Below are positions 49,101 through 61,397 of a stretch of DNA of 64,000 nucleotides, in pieces (the stretch's first letter is position 1; every line of letters begins with the position of its first letter). The notes beneath the pieces were generated by a model. The model had not been told where the DNA came from, did no database searches, and saw only the letters and a list, made by a program, of their open reading frames with translations. Made by a program: the position numbers and the translations under genes. The stretch is from Cichorium intybus (lineage: Eukaryota > Streptophyta > Magnoliopsida > Asterales > Asteraceae), in NCBI GenBank assembly GCA_023525715.1, contig CM042017.1, positions 74,975,666-75,039,665 of the forward strand, given 5' to 3'.

Positions 49101-50476
49101 TAAATCTAGGTCTATGCCAAGTGATTTGGATCAAGAGTATAAATACAAGGAACGTGTAGACAATCTTCTAGCAACACATGAGGTGAGTACATGCAGTATT
49201 TTTACCCATTCTGGGGTACATGGCAAGTAAGTATTTTCAAGATTTCTTATAAAATTTCTATATGTGAAATTATATGCAAGAGTATTATTTCTAACTTGTT
49301 TGTGAAAGTATAATACTATATTTGAAAGTATGTTTTGGTCTATGAGCCAATTATGTGAAAGTATGTTTTGGTCTATGAACCAATTATGTGAAAGTATATT
49401 TTGAATACAAGTTATACATGTTTGGAAGTATGGATAGGCATATAGCCACAATATGTTTAAGAAGTATGTTTTGGTTACAAATTGTATATGTTTTCAAGTA
49501 TGAAAGGGCATATAGCCATAAGATGTTGGAAAGTATATTTTGGCATAAAGCTTAGCATGTTAGAAAAATATGTTTTAAACATATGAAAATTATGTGATGA
49601 AAGCTATATCTGGCATCTAGCCATAAAGACATAAAATGTTGTAGTTTGGCACCTAGCCACAAGTTATATGTTTATGAGAAATGTTCAAGCAAGCAGCATG
49701 TTTTTGTATGACTGGTAATTGTAGCAAGCAGCGTTAGTAAGGGAACTATGTTCCAACCTACCCGGGTTAGGTAAGGGGTCTACTGGGGAAAAATCCCCAT
49801 CGCGAAGTAGATTGCCTCAGCAATTCTATGGTGAGGAATGATCCGTTCTTTCTAGCCATAGAGACTTGGGGTATCACTTATAGTGATTAAAGCCCTAAGT
49901 ATAAAAATCCAGCAAGCTTATAAAACCAGTCAAAGAAAGTAAGAAAGATGTTATTTTTGTAAAGTAAATCATAAAATGATTTTTGAGAAGTAAAGAGTTA
50001 TAGTATATTGTCATTATAAAGTTTTGAAAGAAGATATTTTTGCAAGGCATGATATGTAATGATTTTGAAAAGTAAAGAGCTATGACATGATATTATTATA
50101 AAACTTGAAAGATGTTTTATGATATAAGTTTTTATATAAAGGTTGGAAAAGAAGTTAAAGGTTTGAGTCTAAAAGTCATGTAACTCACGAGACAATTTTT
50201 GTCTTACGTATTCTATGTTTTGCCATGTATTCTAGGTTAAAATAAGTTGCTATAAAAAGGATGAAGTTTAGCTGGAGTGGAGCTTGAGTTAGCTCCTAAC
50301 TTGGACACAAGGTTTAATCCTCTTCTTGCTTACTATGGTTAGATTTGGTATGGATTTGTAACACCCACAGTTTTAAAAAAATGTAAATTATCGGTTTTTG
50401 ATAAACCGTATTTTTGTATTCATGTATTTATACGAAAAACCATGGTATTTGAAATCAGTAGAAATGGGGTGTCACA
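46146..50476 (+). mobile_element. truncated gypsy element (3' internal part plus 3' LTR)
   Basis: 46146-47931 is non-coding, purine-rich 3' internal sequence. It ends in 'ccgaggacggaat' and the polypurine tract aagggggaggtag. The LTR begins at 47932 (tgtaacgaccc) and ends at 50476 (ggtgtcaca). There is no 5' LTR and no gag-pol. The left junction cuts copia-2 in its gag zinc-knuckle region and the right junction is in the copia leader. Relative to copia-3, about 1.15 kb of copia sequence is lost. Confidence 0.85.
47932..50476 (+). repeat. gypsy LTR with GCACGAGTCGTGC array
   Basis: 2545 bp, TG...CA. Four near-palindromic 13-mers (gcacgagtcgtgc or one base off) lie at 48710, 48730, 48781 and 48813. 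From about 49300 to 49560 there are imperfect repeats of 'gaaagtatgttttgg...gccaattatgt'. Small frames such as 49131-49451 are shadows of this repeat. Confidence 0.85.
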
Positions 50477-51421
50477 CCCGAGACACCCATTGCCACTCTT
50501 TATGAACCCCCATTGGTGTGTCGGTAAACCAAACACGCTCCAACAACGTTTCATAAAGTGCAATGTGTAATTTCATGGGTTAGCATCAAATTCACATTTT
50601 TCCTAAAAGTAACTAGATTGGGATTTTGTAAATGGTTCTAGTACTTTGATCATTATACTTTTAATGATTAAGCGGTCCTTTCAAAACTGTTCGGCTAACG
50701 ACCCTCCACTGATCAGGCGAGCGGTGGGCGAGAGTTTTCACCTATTAGACCGCCATTTTATAGCCAGCCTTCTTATACCCACTTTATAGATCAGCTTCGT
50801 GAATGAGGCCTACTATTGAATTGACTGACCAATTTTATCTTATACATATAGTATTAACTTTTAATAACATATATAAGATATATTTTAAAACCCTTTAAAA
50901 TGTTCAAGGTTTATCTTTTAAATTTTTTTTTTCAATTTAACTATTAAATTAAAATTAAATTAAACCTTTAAAATTAGATTTAATCATCCTTTAATTAACA
51001 ATTAATTAAAATAATTAAATCTTAATATTTTAAACATTTAAAATGTTTTTTCGGATTTAATCCTTAATTTTCGCTAATTTAAAATTAATTAAATCCCTTT
51101 TGAATTATCTTTTAATTAACAATTAATTAAATTAATTCAATAAAGATAGGTTTATCCAAATTAATCGAATTAATTAAAACCTATCCTAAACCCCTTAAAA
51201 ACCGATTTCAAATAATGGGGTTTAAGGTTATCCATTTAATTTAACCAAAAGTTACCAAAAATAGAAAACCTCCTAAAAACCCTATAGGCAAAATCAAAAA
51301 TTACATGAGGGGGGATTAGGGTTTCCAAAACCCTAATCCTAAAAGTCGATCCACACAATAATAGGGTTTAGAAGCATTAAACCCTAAAACAGTTATCACA
51401 ATTCAACAAGAAAACAAAACA
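50477..51421 (-). other. copia-2 leader (partial)
   Basis: Untranslated leader aligning with 59300-60250 of copia-3. Holds one copy of the ggtaaacc(a)aacacgctcc block at 50523-50541. Confidence 0.75.
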
Positions 51422-51435
51422 GGCTCTGATACCAC

Positions 51436-52211
51436 TGAAAGGTTTTCTACAAACCATGAACTAAATAACCTAAGTTCACATGCAACCTATGAGGATCTAT
51501 GTTCTATACTATTGAACATATAACAAGCTCCTAGAGGCCAATAAAAAAAATCTAAAGATCAAAACAGAAAAACCAACCTTAATTTCTTGGAAGCTGAGCA
51601 GCAAAAATATCCTGCCTCAAATGAAAGTTGCACCCAAGCTAGGAGGAGAGAGGATTGAAAATTCCAGAGAGGACACAGAGAAAAATGGCGCAGACTTTAG
51701 GTGCCCAGGGACCCCTATTTATAGTTTCCAGATGACCAGTTGATAAGCCTTAGAGATAAACCAATTTGAATTCAAATAAGATAAACCTTTTATCTTATAA
51801 TTCAAACTCCTATTTATCTTTATTTATCAATTTCGAAATTAAGGATAATCACTTCCTTAATTTCGCCAACTACTGGCCACTGTCACACTGCCACTTACTC
51901 AACTATTGAATAATTACAGTTTCAGTCCCTGCACCTTTAATTAATCAAATTAATCACCAAATTAAATCCAATTAATTCCAGATTAATTTCTAATTAATTA
52001 ATATAGTTTCTAATTAATATATTATCACTTTAATATATTAATAAACCATATATTTAGTTCTATTGATTTATTAATCACATAATAAATCAATCTTTATCTC
52101 TACCGAATTTTCTACCAAACCTCCAGCTATGAGGGCAACCCAAATGGACTATGCTACTATTAATTAGATAAATACTAATTATTAGTCATGGCTTAGACAC
52201 CTAATCCAACA
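51436..52211 (-). repeat. 5' LTR of copia-2
   Basis: Begins tgaaaggttttctacaaacc and ends taatccaaca. The primer site lies just to its left. Confidence 0.95.
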
Positions 52212-52247
52212 AAGAAACCCCCACCCCTATTGTTGGTATTCTGATGG

Positions 52248-53236
52248 CAACGACAGATTCTTCTGAAACCTCCCCCTTCTTGTCATTCAATCTTCAACAA
52301 AACCTAAAATTCCACAAGATTCGTTGCTGTGAAGAAGATTTGACCGTCAATGGTAGTGGATGGTGGCTATTAACCGATGGCTCTTTCTACATCGCTAACA
52401 ATGGCTCCTCTAGTGGTACAAGCTGCAATCGACCAGGAACTTAAATTAACCATTGAGAGAACACAGGAGTAGCAGTGGTACGAGCCTTCGTACTTTCTTC
52501 CCCATACCAACCACATGTTACAATCAATCATCACTCTTAATCATATTCAAAAACTAATTATCTCAGATCTATTTATCACTTCATCTTCTTCGTTTCACGA
52601 TTCGTGGTGGTAATGCCAAAGCTTACTCATCATTGTTGTCATCTTAATCTCAAGGAAACCAGGAAAGCCATAAGACCAATCTCCTTAAAAATGTGTTTTC
52701 ATGCATATTAACACACAGTTTTAGCACTAGAAAATCACATTGCTAATGGTGATTTATGTGGGTGGTATTTCTAAGCTCTCGCTAGCCTTGTTTCTTTCGC
52801 TCGTCCAGTCATTTCTTGCTTTGTTTGTTTTCTAGTAGCTTTGTCCCTTTCTTTAATCATATTCTTCTTCATCAACTATTTTTTCCCTCCAATTCCTTCT
52901 ATTCTATCTAGCCTACACACATTTCTAAGAATTTTTCTAGTTTTGTACCTTATTTGTAAGTTTATTTTGTTGTAGCATTTGTTAGTTTTTGCAAATTTTC
53001 AGATCTCCATTATTGTTTTATGACTTAAATGCGAAATCTTAGCATGATTACTTTTGAACAACTATCGAATTATTTATTGCCTTATGCTTCATTTTCCTGA
53101 TCTAACCTTATTTTCCTGATCTAACCTTATGACACTGATTCGATGTGTTTTAGTTTTAGTCCCGAATGTGTTTGTGTTAATGCCTATACGAACTACATAA
53201 TGGAAATTGATTTACACTAAGAAAGTTTTTGTGTCC
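52248..53236. other. loop of the Mutator-like foldback element
   Basis: About 990 bp of unique sequence between the inverted arms. A 66-codon frame at 52244-52444 (+) starts inside the arm and has no recognisable domain. The region could be captured host DNA (Pack-MULE style), but no exon can be supported from sequence alone. Confidence 0.5.
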
Positions 53237-53259
53237 TTGTCATCAGAATACCAACAATG

Positions 53260-54032
53260 TGAAAGGTTTTCTGCAAACCATGAACTAAAAAACCTAAGTT
53301 CACATGCAACCTATAAGGATCTATGTTTTCTTCTAATTGAACATATAACAAAAAACTAGAGGCCAATAAAAGAAACTAAAGATCAAATAGAAAACCAACC
53401 TTAATTTCTTGAAGCTAAGCAGCAAAAATATCCTGCCTCAAATGAAAGTCACACCCAAGCTGGAGGAGAAGAGAAATCGAAAATCCCAGAGAGCTCTTGA
53501 AGTTGGCGCAGAAAATAGGGTTCCAGGGACCCCCTATTTATAGTTACAGGATGATCAGTTGATAAGCCTTAAGGATAAACCTTTTTGAATTCAAATAAGA
53601 TAAACCTTTTATCTTATATTCAAAAACCCTAATTATCCTTATTATATTAAAATCGAAAATATATATATACCATATATAGATTTCGATTTCCACACTGGTC
53701 ACTCCCACTGTCACTTACTCAACTATTGAATAATTACAGTTTTAGTCCCTGCACCTTTAATTAATTAATTTAATCCCCAAATTAAATCCAATTAATTCTG
53801 GATTAATTCCTAATTAATTAATATAGTTTCTAATTAATATATTATCACTGTAATATATTAATAAACCATATATTTAATTCCTGTTGATTTATTAATCCCA
53901 TAATAAATCAACCTTTCTCTCTACTGAATTTTCTACCAAACCTCCAGCCATGAGGGCAACCCAAATGGACTGTGCTTCTATTAATTAGGTAAATACTAAT
54001 TATTAGTCATGGCTTAGACACCTAATCCAACA
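53260..54032 (-). repeat. 3' LTR of copia-3
   Basis: Begins tgaaaggttttctgcaaacc and ends cctaatccaaca. 773 bp against 776 bp for the partner, with few visible differences. Confidence 0.95.
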
Positions 54033-54045
54033 GTCTCCCACTTGG

Positions 54046-54874
54046 ATAACTCTATGACTATAATTACCAATTTAGCCTCTAATTAACCAGCACTTTAAGC
54101 TTCCTAGAAACCAATGCCAAACTCTGATCTAATCAGTTCTGTCTATAGATAAGTGATCAGATGATCCTCCATCCAACAAGATATTTTCAGACTCAAGACA
54201 TGGATAAAATCAATCCCGGTCTGATTCACTGTTCCTCGATTTCCGATTTGCATATGACTCTTAGACTACCAATTTAGTCCCGGTTGGCCAACCATTTTAG
54301 TCAACTTCAAAATCATCGAGAGGCCTACAGATATCTGTTCCCCGTTAGGGTCAAGGGACGAATAAACTTTGACTCATATACTTATGTCTTTTACCAGACA
54401 AATTACTCACAACAATACGTTTTATAACACCGAGTTACCGATGCGTTTTCGTATTATCAATGAACAACCGTCTTAGTAAATCATAACTCATATGTCTTAG
54501 CTTAAAGATCAAAAGATATTATCGTCTCAATATTGCTCGTGATATAATCCATGAAGCAATCCATTGAGCGCGGGTTTATCCAATACTCAAATCTCCATTT
54601 CCAAGTACTCACGAATGGTGCAGCAATCTAATTGCAATGTCTAACTCCTTAGACAATCTATTACCAATTCATGACAGCCTTACTTCATACTTACTCCCTA
54701 AAAGTATGAGCGACTGTGGATATTTGAATAATCCAATTATTCAGGAAGTAAAACATGCAAAATGAAACACAATGTTATATATTGACAAAATTAGTAAACC
54801 ATTACTCATTAATAAATCTCTATTATTAAATCACAAAAGTCAAATACAATAACATTGTTACAAGTTTCAAAAAT
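54046..54874 (-). other. 3' non-coding part of copia-3
   Basis: Between the RNase H stop and the polypurine tract. No frame. Confidence 0.7.
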
Positions 54875-57800
54875 CTATCTAATTACAAAACTTATATCAT
54901 CTCTTAATCCAATGCTCCTAGCATGCTGATTATGCTTAATCCTACTCAGAGCCTTTGTCAAGGGATCTGCAGGATTATCTTCCGATGATACCCTCTTTAC
55001 AAGGAGGTGACCTTCTTCTACCCTATGCCTGATGTAGTGGTACTTTCTGTCGATATGTCTGGACTTTCCATGATCTCGCGGTTCCTTTGTCAAGGCGACC
55101 GCACCTTCGTTATCGCAGAACAGTTCCAAGGGCTCCTGAATACTCGGGACTACTCCAAGGTCACCGATAAAGTTCTTCAGCCAAGCCGCTTCCTTTGACG
55201 CTTCACTTGCTGCTATGTACTCTGATTCGCACGTAGAATCAGCCACTGTTTCTTGCTTGGAACTTTTCCAAGTAACTGCTCCACCGTTCAAAAGGAATAC
55301 CCAGCCCGACTGAGACCGACCACTGTCTCTATCCGTCTGAAAGCTGGCATCTGTATATCCTTCAACTCTCAAGGTATCACTGCCACCGAGGACTAACACC
55401 ATGTTCTTGGTCCTTCGCAGATACTTGAGTATATTTTTCACAGCTATCCAATGCGCTCTTCCAGGGTTACCCTGGTACCGACTGACCATGCTCAAAGCAA
55501 AGGCCACGTCAGGGCGAGTACACGTCATAGCGTACATGATCGATCCTACAGCCGAAGCGTAAGGTACCCGACTCATTTCAGCTATTTCCTCGTCTGTACT
55601 CGGACTTTGAGTCTTACTCAATTTTGCATTACTTTGGATAGGCAGCTCTCCCTTCTTGGAATTTTCCATACTAAACATTTTCAGTACCTTTTCCAAGTAT
55701 GTACCCTGACTAAGTCCAATTAGTCTCTTCTTCCTATCTCTCAATATTCTTATCCCGAGAATATAGGCAGCCTCTCCTAGGTCCTTCATGGCGAAACATT
55801 TCCCAAGCCAAGCCTTGACATCTTGCAAGGTTGGAATATCGTTTCCCATGAGCAGTATGTCATCGACATACAGCACCAGAAAGGTGACTATACTCCCACT
55901 AGCCTTGACATATACGTAGGACTCATCCTCGCTCCTAGAGAAGCCAAACTCTTTGACTTTCTCATGGAAACAAAGATTCCAGCTGCGAGAAGCTTGCTTC
56001 AATCCGTAGATTGATCTCTCAAGCTTACACACCTTATTGGGATACTTTGCATCGACAAAACCCTCTGGCTGATTCATGTATACATCCTCAGTCAACTTTC
56101 CATTAAGGAAGACGATTTTGACGTCCATCTGCCAAATTTCATAGTCATGAAATGCAGCTATGGCCAGCATAATCCTAATAGACTTTATCTTGGCTACCGG
56201 TGAGAAGGTCTCGTCATAGTCAACCCCTGGGGTTTGAGTAAAGCCCTTCGCAACCAGTCTTGCCTTGAAAGTGTGTACCTTTCCGTCCATGTCGGTCTTC
56301 TTCTTGAAGATCCATTTGCATCCGACTGTCTTTCGACCCGGTACGTTGTCAACCAAGTTCCAAACTTGATTGTCATACATGGACTTGATCTCGCTATCCA
56401 TGGCCTCTTTCCACTTGGCAGACTCAGGGCCCGCCACTGCTTCCTGGTAGTTAGCTGGTTCATCCAAATTTATCAGTGTCCTATCACTGACAAACGTGTC
56501 CCCATCCGAAGTTATATGGAACCCATAAAACTCGGGTGGCATGCTAACCCTACCGGAACGCCAAAGAGGTAAGGATACATCTGTCGGACCAACAGGAACT
56601 TCTTCCTCATGTTGGTTGCTAGTTTCTCCTAAGGTTGCGTCATCTGATGACTCTTGAATTTCTTCCAGATCTATGGTACTCCCACTGTCCTCTTTGAATA
56701 TGAGCTCTCTCTCTCTCGAAAGACCGCTCGTCTAGCTACAAAGACCACGTCCTCGCTTGGTCTGTAGAATAGATATCCAAAGGACTGTTTGGGATAACCA
56801 AGGAAGAAACACCTTTCGCTTTTTTCTGCGAGTTTGTCTTGAGTCTCTCGTCTAACAAAAGCCTCACAACCCCAGACTTTGATATGTGCCAACGAGGGAA
56901 CTTTCCCCGTCCACATTTCATGAGGTGTTTTAACAACCTTTTTAGTAGGGACAAGATTGAGGATATGGGCGGCAGTCTCTAAGGCATACCCCCAAAAGTG
57001 AATGGGAAGTGAAGCTCGACTCATCATGGAACGAACCATGTCCAACAGGGTTCGGTTGCGCCTCTCTGCAACACCGTTCAACTGTGGTGTCCTGGGAGGT
57101 GTCAACTGCGAAACTATTCCGCATTCCTTTAGATAGTCTAGGAACTCGATACTTAGATACTCTCCGCCTCTGTCGGACCTGAGCATCTTTATCTTCCTGC
57201 CTAATTGATTTTCTACCTCGTTCTTAAACTCTTTGAACTTTTCAAAGGTGTCCGACTTGTGCTTGATCAAGTAGATATAACCGTATCTACTAAAATCGTC
57301 GGTAAAGGTCACGTAGAACCGCGTGCCATCCTTTGTGGTTGATCTGAATGGACCACACACATCCGTGTGAATGATGTCCAACAGACCCTCACCTCTTTCA
57401 AAAGATCCTTTGAAAGGTGATTTAGTCATCTTGCCCAACAGACAAGATTCGCATACATCATCCGACCTGAGGTCGAATGATTCCAACACTCCATCCTTTT
57501 GGAGTTGGGCGATGCGTTTCTTGCTGATGTGCCCGAGCCGACTATGCCACAGACATGCCTTTTCTACACCACTAGTAGAATCAATATAATTTACACTATG
57601 TCCTAAATTGTCAACACATTCAACAGTTTCATAGACACCATCACAAGGATAAGCAGTAAAAATCAAAATACCATTTTTGAAAACAGAAATCGAACCAATT
57701 TTATTATCAAAAGAAAATTGAAATCCTTGTCTGAACAATGCGTGAAATGAAATAATGTTTCTTGCCATTTCTGGCGAATAGCAACAATTAAATAACTCTA

Positions 57801-58911
57801 AGCTAACATCACAACTAAGCACTAAACTATAAACGCCGATCTTGGTAACAGGGGACGATCTCATATTGTCCATGATCAGGTTCAGTCTACCGTGCTCCAC
57901 CTCCCTGCTTTCCTTTAGGCCCTGCAAATCAGAACAAATATGAAAACTACATCATGTATCAAGGACCCAAGAACTAGAAGATGGTGAGTTTTTAGAAGTA
58001 GTGTATATACCTGCTGTCGATGGCTTTACTTTCCCATCCTTGACATCCTGCAAGTATTTAGGGCAGCTTCTCTTCCAATGGCCCTTCTCTTTGCAATAAA
58101 AACAGTTGGCTTCATCGGGGTTGGCCATACAAGGAATTTGGGAAGACTTGGTTCTCGAGCCATTACTGGATGACCCGACCTGAACCTTTTCCCTCCAATT
58201 TTGCTTAGGAGGGCCCTTCCTTTTCTTTCCTTTGCCACTTTCAATGGCTAGGACGGGCTGATTGACCGAGGGTACACTTTTACCCTTCATCCTGTCCTCA
58301 GTAACTCGAAGCATGCGATGCAACTCAGTCAGGTTAGCCTGATTGTTGTTCAAATGATAAGCCAGCCTGAACTGGTCATAAGAACTCGGTAGGGAGTTAA
58401 GCACTATGTCAACGGCCAACTCCTCCGGTACAGGCATCGCAAGCTTTCTAAGCCGCTCCACGTAACCTTGCATTCTTTGCACATGAGCGCAGATGGACTC
58501 TCCATCTTTAGGTTTGCTGTTCGTGAAGTCCTTGACCACCTCGCACCTCTCGATGCGCTCTTGCTTACGGAACTTTTCCGCAAGCTCCTTGTGCATCTCA
58601 AAGGGCCAGTAGTCTTCGTATATCCTTTGCAATTCGGGGTTCATTGTGGCGATCATGATGCAGGCCACTTTGGTCGCATCATCAGAATGTTTTTGGTACG
58701 AGGCAATTTCCTCGGGAGTAGCAGTTTCAGGGTCAACATCGACAAGCTCAGTCTCGAGAACATACTCTTTGTTCTCATACCTCAGAGCCATCTTGATGTT
58801 TCTAATCCAGTCATTGTAGTTTGTCCCGTTCAATTGAACCTTGGAACACAGTGAGAGGATAGAGGGAACACTGGAGTTTGATTGGGGAGCAGATTGATCA
58901 GCAGAAGACAT
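54875..58911 (-). pseudogene. copia-3 gag-pol with one stop and one frameshift
   Basis: The start ATG is at 58909-58911 (MSSADQSAPQ). Gag has KVQLNGTNYNDWIRNIKMAL and an intact CCHC knuckle (CFYCKEKGHWKRSC). Protease region: WVLDT, then TGA at 57952-57954 exactly where copia-1 has the Gly of D-T-G. The same frame resumes as pre-integrase LWHSRLGHISKKRIAQLQKD and integrase, with the D,D35E triad spaced correctly (SDRGGEY, then 35 residues to the Glu of NGVAERR). A 2-bp expansion of a CT run at about 56704-56717 shifts the frame. RT (VLYVDDILLMGND) and RNase H continue open from 56542 to 54875. Enzymes would act in virus-like particles. As written no full polyprotein can be made. Confidence 0.95.
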
Positions 58912-60250
58912 CTATAAAAAAAGGTAAGTTTAATTAGATACTTGTCGGTCCTTATAATAACCCAATATAAAATAAGGCTAGGATCCAACTATAACAATTT
59001 GCAACATAGAAGAGGGATGCCGTAATCTATAAGCAAATTTTATAAAGGTAGGCGAATGACGATTCAGCCAATTCCACCGCGGAAAAATAATCTTATTATA
59101 AATGGAATTCCTAGTTTCTTTTGAGATATATTGAACTGTTCAATAGCATGTTTAATCTCGGATATGCCCCACTGTTTGTGACTGGGATGCCGAGGATCAC
59201 AAACCGGGTGTGAATAACCATGCAAATTAGCTTGGTACTCTCGGGGTCCATTATCATCTCAAATTGATGTGCCGGTAAACCACACACGCTCCATCAACAA
59301 TGATAACACCCGAGACACCCATTGCCACTCTTTATGAACCCCCATTGGTGTGCCGGTAAACCACACACGCTCCACCAACGTTTCATAAAGTGCAATGTGC
59401 AATTTCATGGGGTAGCATCAAATTCACATTTTTCCTAAAGTAACTAGATTGGGATTTTATAAATGGTTCTAGTACTTTGATCATTGTACTTTTAATGATT
59501 AAGTGGTTCTGTCAAACCCGTTCGGCTAACGACCCTCCACTGATCAGGCGAGCGGTGGGTGAGAGTGTTCACCCATTAGACTACCATTTTATAGGCAGTC
59601 TCCTTATACCCACTTTATAGACCAGCTTCGTGAATGAGGCCTACTATTGATTTGACTAACCAAATTTATCTCATATATATGTAGTATTAACTTTTAATAA
59701 TATATATAAGATGTATTTTAAAACCCTTCAAAATATTCAAGGTTTATCTTTTAATTTTACCAAATTTAACAATTAAATTTTAAATTAAATTAAACCTTAA
59801 ATTCGATTTAATCAATTTTAATTACCAATTAATTAAATTAATTAAATCTAAATATTTTAAACATTTTAAAATATTTTTCCCGGATTTTCTATTAATTTCG
59901 CAATATTTTAAATTAATTAAATCCTTTTGAATTATCTTTTAATTAACAATTAATTAAATTAATTCAAATGAAGATAGGTTTATCCAAATTAATCAAATTA
60001 ATTAAAACCTATCCTAAACCCCCTAAAAATCGAATTTAAATAATGGGGTTTAAGGTTATCCATTTAATTAACAAATAAAGTTACCAAAAATAGAAAACCT
60101 TCTAAAACCCTAATTATGATTTTCGAAATTAACAAGGGGGGGATTAGGGTTTCCAAAACCCTAATCCTAGAAATCGATCCTTAGCAAAATTAGGGTTTAT
60201 AGGCTTTAAACCCTAAAACAGTTATAACAATTCAACAAGAAAACAAAACA
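58912..60250 (-). other. copia-3 leader
   Basis: 1.34 kb untranslated leader. Contains two copies of ggtaaaccacacacgctcc at 59274-59292 and 59354-59372, exactly 80 bp apart as in copia-1. Confidence 0.78.
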
Positions 60251-60264
60251 GGCTCTGATACCAC

Positions 60265-61040
60265 TGAAAGGTTTTCTGCAAACCATGAACTAAAAAACCT
60301 AAGTTCACATGCAACCTATAAGGATCTATGTTTTCTTCTAATTGAACATATAACAAAAAACTAGAGGCCAATAAAAGAAACTAAAGATCAAATAGAAAAA
60401 CCAACCTTAATTTCTTGAAGCTAAGCAGCAAAAATATCCTGCCTCAAATGAAAGTCACACCCAAGCTGGAGGAGAGGAGAAATCGAAAATCCCAGAGAGA
60501 GCTCTTGAAGTTGGCGCAGAAAATAGGGTTCCAGGGACCCCCTATTTATAGTTACAGGATGATCAGTTGATAAGCCTTAAGGATAAACCTTTTTGAATTC
60601 AAATAAGATAAACCTTTTATCTTATATTCAAAAACCCTAATTATCTTTATTATATTAAAATCGAAAATATATATATACCATATATAGATTTCGATTTCCA
60701 CACTGGTCACTCCCACTGTCACTTACTCAACTATTGAATAATTACACTTTTAGTCCCTGCACCTTTAATTAATTAATTTAATCCCCAAATTAAATCCAAT
60801 TAATTCTGGATTAATTCCTGATTAATTAATATAGTTTCTAATTAATATATTATCATTGTAATATATTAATAAACCATATATTTAATTCCTGTTGATTTAT
60901 TAATCCCATAATAAATCAACCTTTCTCTCTACCGAATTTTCTACCAAACCTCCAGCCATGAGGGCAACCCAAATGGACTGTGCTTCTATTAATTAGGTAA
61001 ATACTAATTATTAGTCATGGCTTAGACACCTAATCCAACA
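60265..61040 (-). repeat. 5' LTR of copia-3
   Basis: Begins tgaaaggttttctgcaaacc and ends taatccaaca. Primer site adjoining on the left. Confidence 0.95.
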
Positions 61041-61397
61041 CAATGGGTGTCAGTTTCTTTTCTTGACCGAGAGAGAAAAAGAGGGGTTGGGTAAGGATGG
61101 GATAGGGTAGAGTGGGATGTGTATTTATTTATTTTTTTAATTATTAAAAATATGAATAAATAAAAGAAAAAGAAAAAGAAATTAAAAAGGGTAAATATAC
61201 ATTTCAATTTGGACATGGACCGAATCCACAAAGAAACCTCTTGACAATGACTATTTTTTTCTATTTTGAAAGTTTAGGGATTTTATCTACAGAAAATCAC
61301 AAACCACAAGGACCACTTTTACAACTTTGTCTAAAATTAAGTAAAAATGAAGCTGTAAAAACATATAAAAATAAAACTGTAAAAACTTTAAACAAAT

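Larger units (their letters stand above)
41265..52211 (-). mobile_element. Ty1/copia element with gypsy insert (copia-2)
   Basis: LTRs are 41265-42040 and 51436-52211, both exactly 776 bp. The target duplication aagaa is perfect (41260-41264, 52212-52216). The primer site on the minus strand is TGGTATCAGAGCC (51422-51434) and the polypurine tract is at 42041. The gag region is missing: at 46146 the sequence switches to a gypsy fragment that runs to 50476, where copia leader resumes. The pol part has stops and frameshifts. Confidence 0.95.
53260..61040 (-). mobile_element. Ty1/copia LTR retrotransposon, nearly complete (copia-3)
   Basis: LTRs are 53260-54032 and 60265-61040. The target duplication caatg is perfect (53255-53259, 61041-61045). 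Primer site TGGTATCAGAGCC on the minus strand (60251-60263), polypurine tract at 54033. 7781 bp with a full gag-pol region broken by only one stop and one frameshift. LTRs near-identical. Youngest and most complete of the three copia copies here. Confidence 0.96.
40964..61331. mobile_element. Mutator-like foldback element split by two copia elements
   Basis: Terminal arms 40964-41264 plus 52217-52247 and 53237-53259 plus 61041-61331 are inverted copies. For example, 'tggtttgtgatttt' at the left matches aaaatcacaaacca at the right, 'ggtcaagaaaagaa' matches 'ttcttttcttgacc', and 'attgttggtattctgatg' is met by its exact complement. The target duplication is taaaattaag (40954-40963, 61332-61341). 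Removing copia-2 and copia-3 leaves about 1.63 kb: arms of roughly 330 bp and a loop of about 1 kb. Long TIRs and a 9-10 bp duplication fit a non-autonomous Mutator-like element. Confidence 0.87.

Noticed and set aside
52244..52444. 66-aa gene in the foldback loop
   Set aside because: Starts in the terminal repeat arm, short, no recognisable domain, no splice context.
40964..61331. Large genomic inversion or giant palindrome
   Set aside because: Explained fully by a small foldback element opened by two copia insertions with perfect TSDs.
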